DNA of 64,000 nucleotides from Ferruginibacter sp. (GTDB taxonomy: Bacteria > Bacteroidota > Bacteroidia > Chitinophagales > Chitinophagaceae): assembly GCA_019638575.1 (NCBI GenBank), contig JAHBTN010000005.1:1-64000 (forward strand), read 5' to 3'. Each line of letters starts with the position of its first letter. The first letter of the stretch is position 1. Below the pieces are notes generated by a model, which saw only the letters and a program-made list of their open reading frames with translations, ran no database searches and was not told the origin of the DNA. Made by a program: the position numbers and the translations under genes. This document shows, piece after piece, positions 62,849-64,000 of this stretch.

Positions 62849-64000
62849 TTATTTCTCTTTTTCCAAAACCTCAAACTGCCTCGAAACACTGATGCCGTTT
62901 TCATCTACCAATGTGATGATATGCTTGCCGGGCGCAGGATTTAATGCTATTTGGTGAAAATTTTGTGTGGTGCCAATAAATTCATCATCGAGGCTCCAAT
63001 AAATTTTTGCACCTGCCCGGCGATGTGCTGCCGTAAAAATTGTTTTGCCACGTTCGCCATTAATTTCGAGCGGCACATAAATTTTTGCATCGGGCTGCGG
63101 ATAAATAATCTCAATCAGTTTTCCTGTTTCGGCAAATTCGCAACCGGGTTTAAATGGTGGCAACGGTGCATAATCAATATTCCGTTGTTTATAATAATAT
63201 TCCATGGCAGGCGTAAGTACAAACCAACTTTTGTGCTGCATATTTGATGGTGATTCGCATGACTCTGTAACACGGTATTTTCCTGTAGCATCAAGGTGTA
63301 TCATTTTATGATACGGGCATAGCGGAACTTTTAAGCCATTGGGCTGCGAGAATAAAGTATCCACATCTGGACAATCAATATTGGCACGGTAACCACTTTG
63401 CCTGCACACAGGCACAAACGAAAAATTGTATTTGGGTTTTTCAAACCATTTGTTATTAGGCAGCAACCTGAAAATATCAAACAGCACCGGCGCTGCAGCC
63501 TGCACGCCAACCAATCCCGGCCTGCCTTCTCCATCGGTATTGCCCACCCATACCGCCACTACGTTTTTTGGGGTAACACCTACTGCCCATCCATCTCTAA
63601 AACCAAAGCTGGTGCCGGTTTTCCATGCAATTTTTTGTGAAGAAGCAAATTGTTGCCATAGCCCTTCTTCGCCCGGCCGCATCACATCCTGCATAGCCTG
63701 GAAAGAAAAATAAATACTTGTAGCATCAAGTGGAATGTAGTTGGTTGATAGTTGTTGGTTATTGGTTGTTGATGGATGATTGTTGGTTTTGCTGTTACCA
63801 AAAATATAATTGGGTGGATGAAAATCTGCTGCATTTATTTTGCCATGATTTTTTGTTTGATGATTAAGTGTACGTGCCATAGATGCATACACGCCTGCAA
63901 GGTCCCAGGGGGTTACTTCGCAACCGCCCAATATTAAACTGAGGCCGTAAAAATCGGCATTGTTATTTAATGTAGTGATGCCGCACTGTTGCAGGGTTTC
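62849..64000 (-). CDS. pbpC: Penicillin-binding protein 1C, C-terminal part (5' end outside window)
   Basis: The frame is open to the window edge (upstream of Met 63931 it continues), giving 383 residues. The transpeptidase region retains Lys-Thr-Gly-Thr-Ser-Phe-Gly-Phe-Arg-Asp (KTG motif) and WVGNTDGEGRPGLVGVQAAAP; a C-terminal PBP1C-specific beta domain (about 280-383) follows. PbpC is a periplasmic glycan polymerase/crosslinker, usually partnered by bacterial alpha-2-macroglobulin, whose gene is nearby. Between the active-site region and SIYFSFQAM a 16-residue Asn/Thr/Gln/Ser-rich stretch is encoded by a heptamer array (63737-63785). Confidence 0.93.
   Translation of the reverse strand, partial: ETLQQCGITTLNNNADFYGLSLILGGCEVTPWDLAGVYASMARTLNHQTKNHGKINAADFHPPNYIFGNSKTNNHPSTTNNQQLSTNYIPLDATSIYFSFQAMQDVMRPGEEGLWQQFASSQKIAWKTGTSFGFRDGWAVGVTPKNVVAVWVGNTDGEGRPGLVGVQAAAPVLFDIFRLLPNNKWFEKPKYNFSFVPVCRQSGYRANIDCPDVDTLFSQPNGLKVPLCPYHKMIHLDATGKYRVTESCESPSNMQHKSWFVLTPAMEYYYKQRNIDYAPLPPFKPGCEFAETGKLIEIIYPQPDAKIYVPLEINGERGKTIFTAAHRRAGAKIYWSLDDEFIGTTQNFHQIALNPAPGKHIITLVDENGISVSRQFEVLEKEK
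63737..63785. repeat. Heptamer array x7 inside the pbpC coding region
   Basis: Plus-strand units GTAGTTG, GTTGATA, GTTGTTG, GTTATTG, GTTGTTG, ATGGATG, ATTGTTG. The coding (minus) strand is almost G-free, encoding Asn, Thr, Gln and Ser. The frame is intact, although 7-bp units shift the frame unless changed in threes. Confidence 0.85.

Overview
The window looks like chromosomal DNA of a member of the Bacteroidota, probably close to the Chitinophagaceae. Three lines of evidence point there: promoters of the TTTG-N19-21-TAnnTTTG type, start codons without Shine-Dalgarno sites, and the protein families present (SLBB/Wzz export pair, DUF3127, GxxExxY, four-helix-bundle and 'alpha-2-macroglobulin plus PbpC' genes). 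The placement is inference; no rRNA is present. Most genes are ordinary chromosomal genes. No phage, transposase or CRISPR array was seen.

Layout. 0-1.6 kb is an AT-rich stretch with a cysteine-rich protein end, a TlpA-like thioredoxin and a small secreted protein. 1.6-8.8 kb holds glyA, a sugar nucleotidyltransferase, a flavin oxidoreductase and a polysaccharide export pair. 8.8-13.2 kb (minus strand) holds a Nat-type ABC exporter, an FAD dehydrogenase and a DUF3127 protein. 13.7-16.1 kb holds dnaA and three tRNA genes (Ser-GCT, Pro-TGG, Pro-CGG); the first two are each followed by a decayed partial copy carrying a palindrome. 16-18.3 kb holds a secreted metallopeptidase, a cupin and an Lrp/AsnC regulator.

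18.4-28.8 kb is a plus-strand operon encoding what looks like a complete reductive uracil/thymine degradation route: NCS1 transporter, PreT/PreA, dihydropyrimidinase, beta-ureidopropionase, class III aminotransferase and CoA-acylating semialdehyde dehydrogenase, with the Lrp-type gene divergent. Two small unrelated genes (four-helix-bundle and GxxExxY) sit in gaps of this operon, each bounded by inverted repeats.

29-31.9 kb (minus) is a methionine unit: SAM-I riboswitch, terminator, trans-sulfuration enzyme and homoserine dehydrogenase. 32-38.8 kb holds uvrA, an outer-membrane protein, a group III truncated haemoglobin and a YkuD-like secreted protein. 38.8-44.8 kb is envelope biosynthesis (esterase, MsbA-type ABC protein, two paralogous divergent glycosyltransferases, FkbM methyltransferase). 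44.8-64 kb (minus) holds rarA, aspS, a giant alpha-2-macroglobulin, sucD, an Mla-type lipid transporter pair, malic enzyme, a thioesterase-like protein, thioredoxin, papain-like protease and the C-terminal part of pbpC.

The most unusual signal is a dispersed system of 7-bp tandem words (ATTCATA, ATTCAAC, ATTAACC, GTAGTAA, ATAGACA and relatives). They occur in gaps of the pyrimidine operon, between aspS and the macroglobulin gene, and inside pbpC. The blocks are strongly strand-asymmetric (nearly G-free on one strand), are often paired as inverted repeats, and several end 0-3 nt before a start codon with the G-free strand as sense. One pair encloses the four-helix-bundle gene; a different 8-bp-like repeat encloses the GxxExxY gene.
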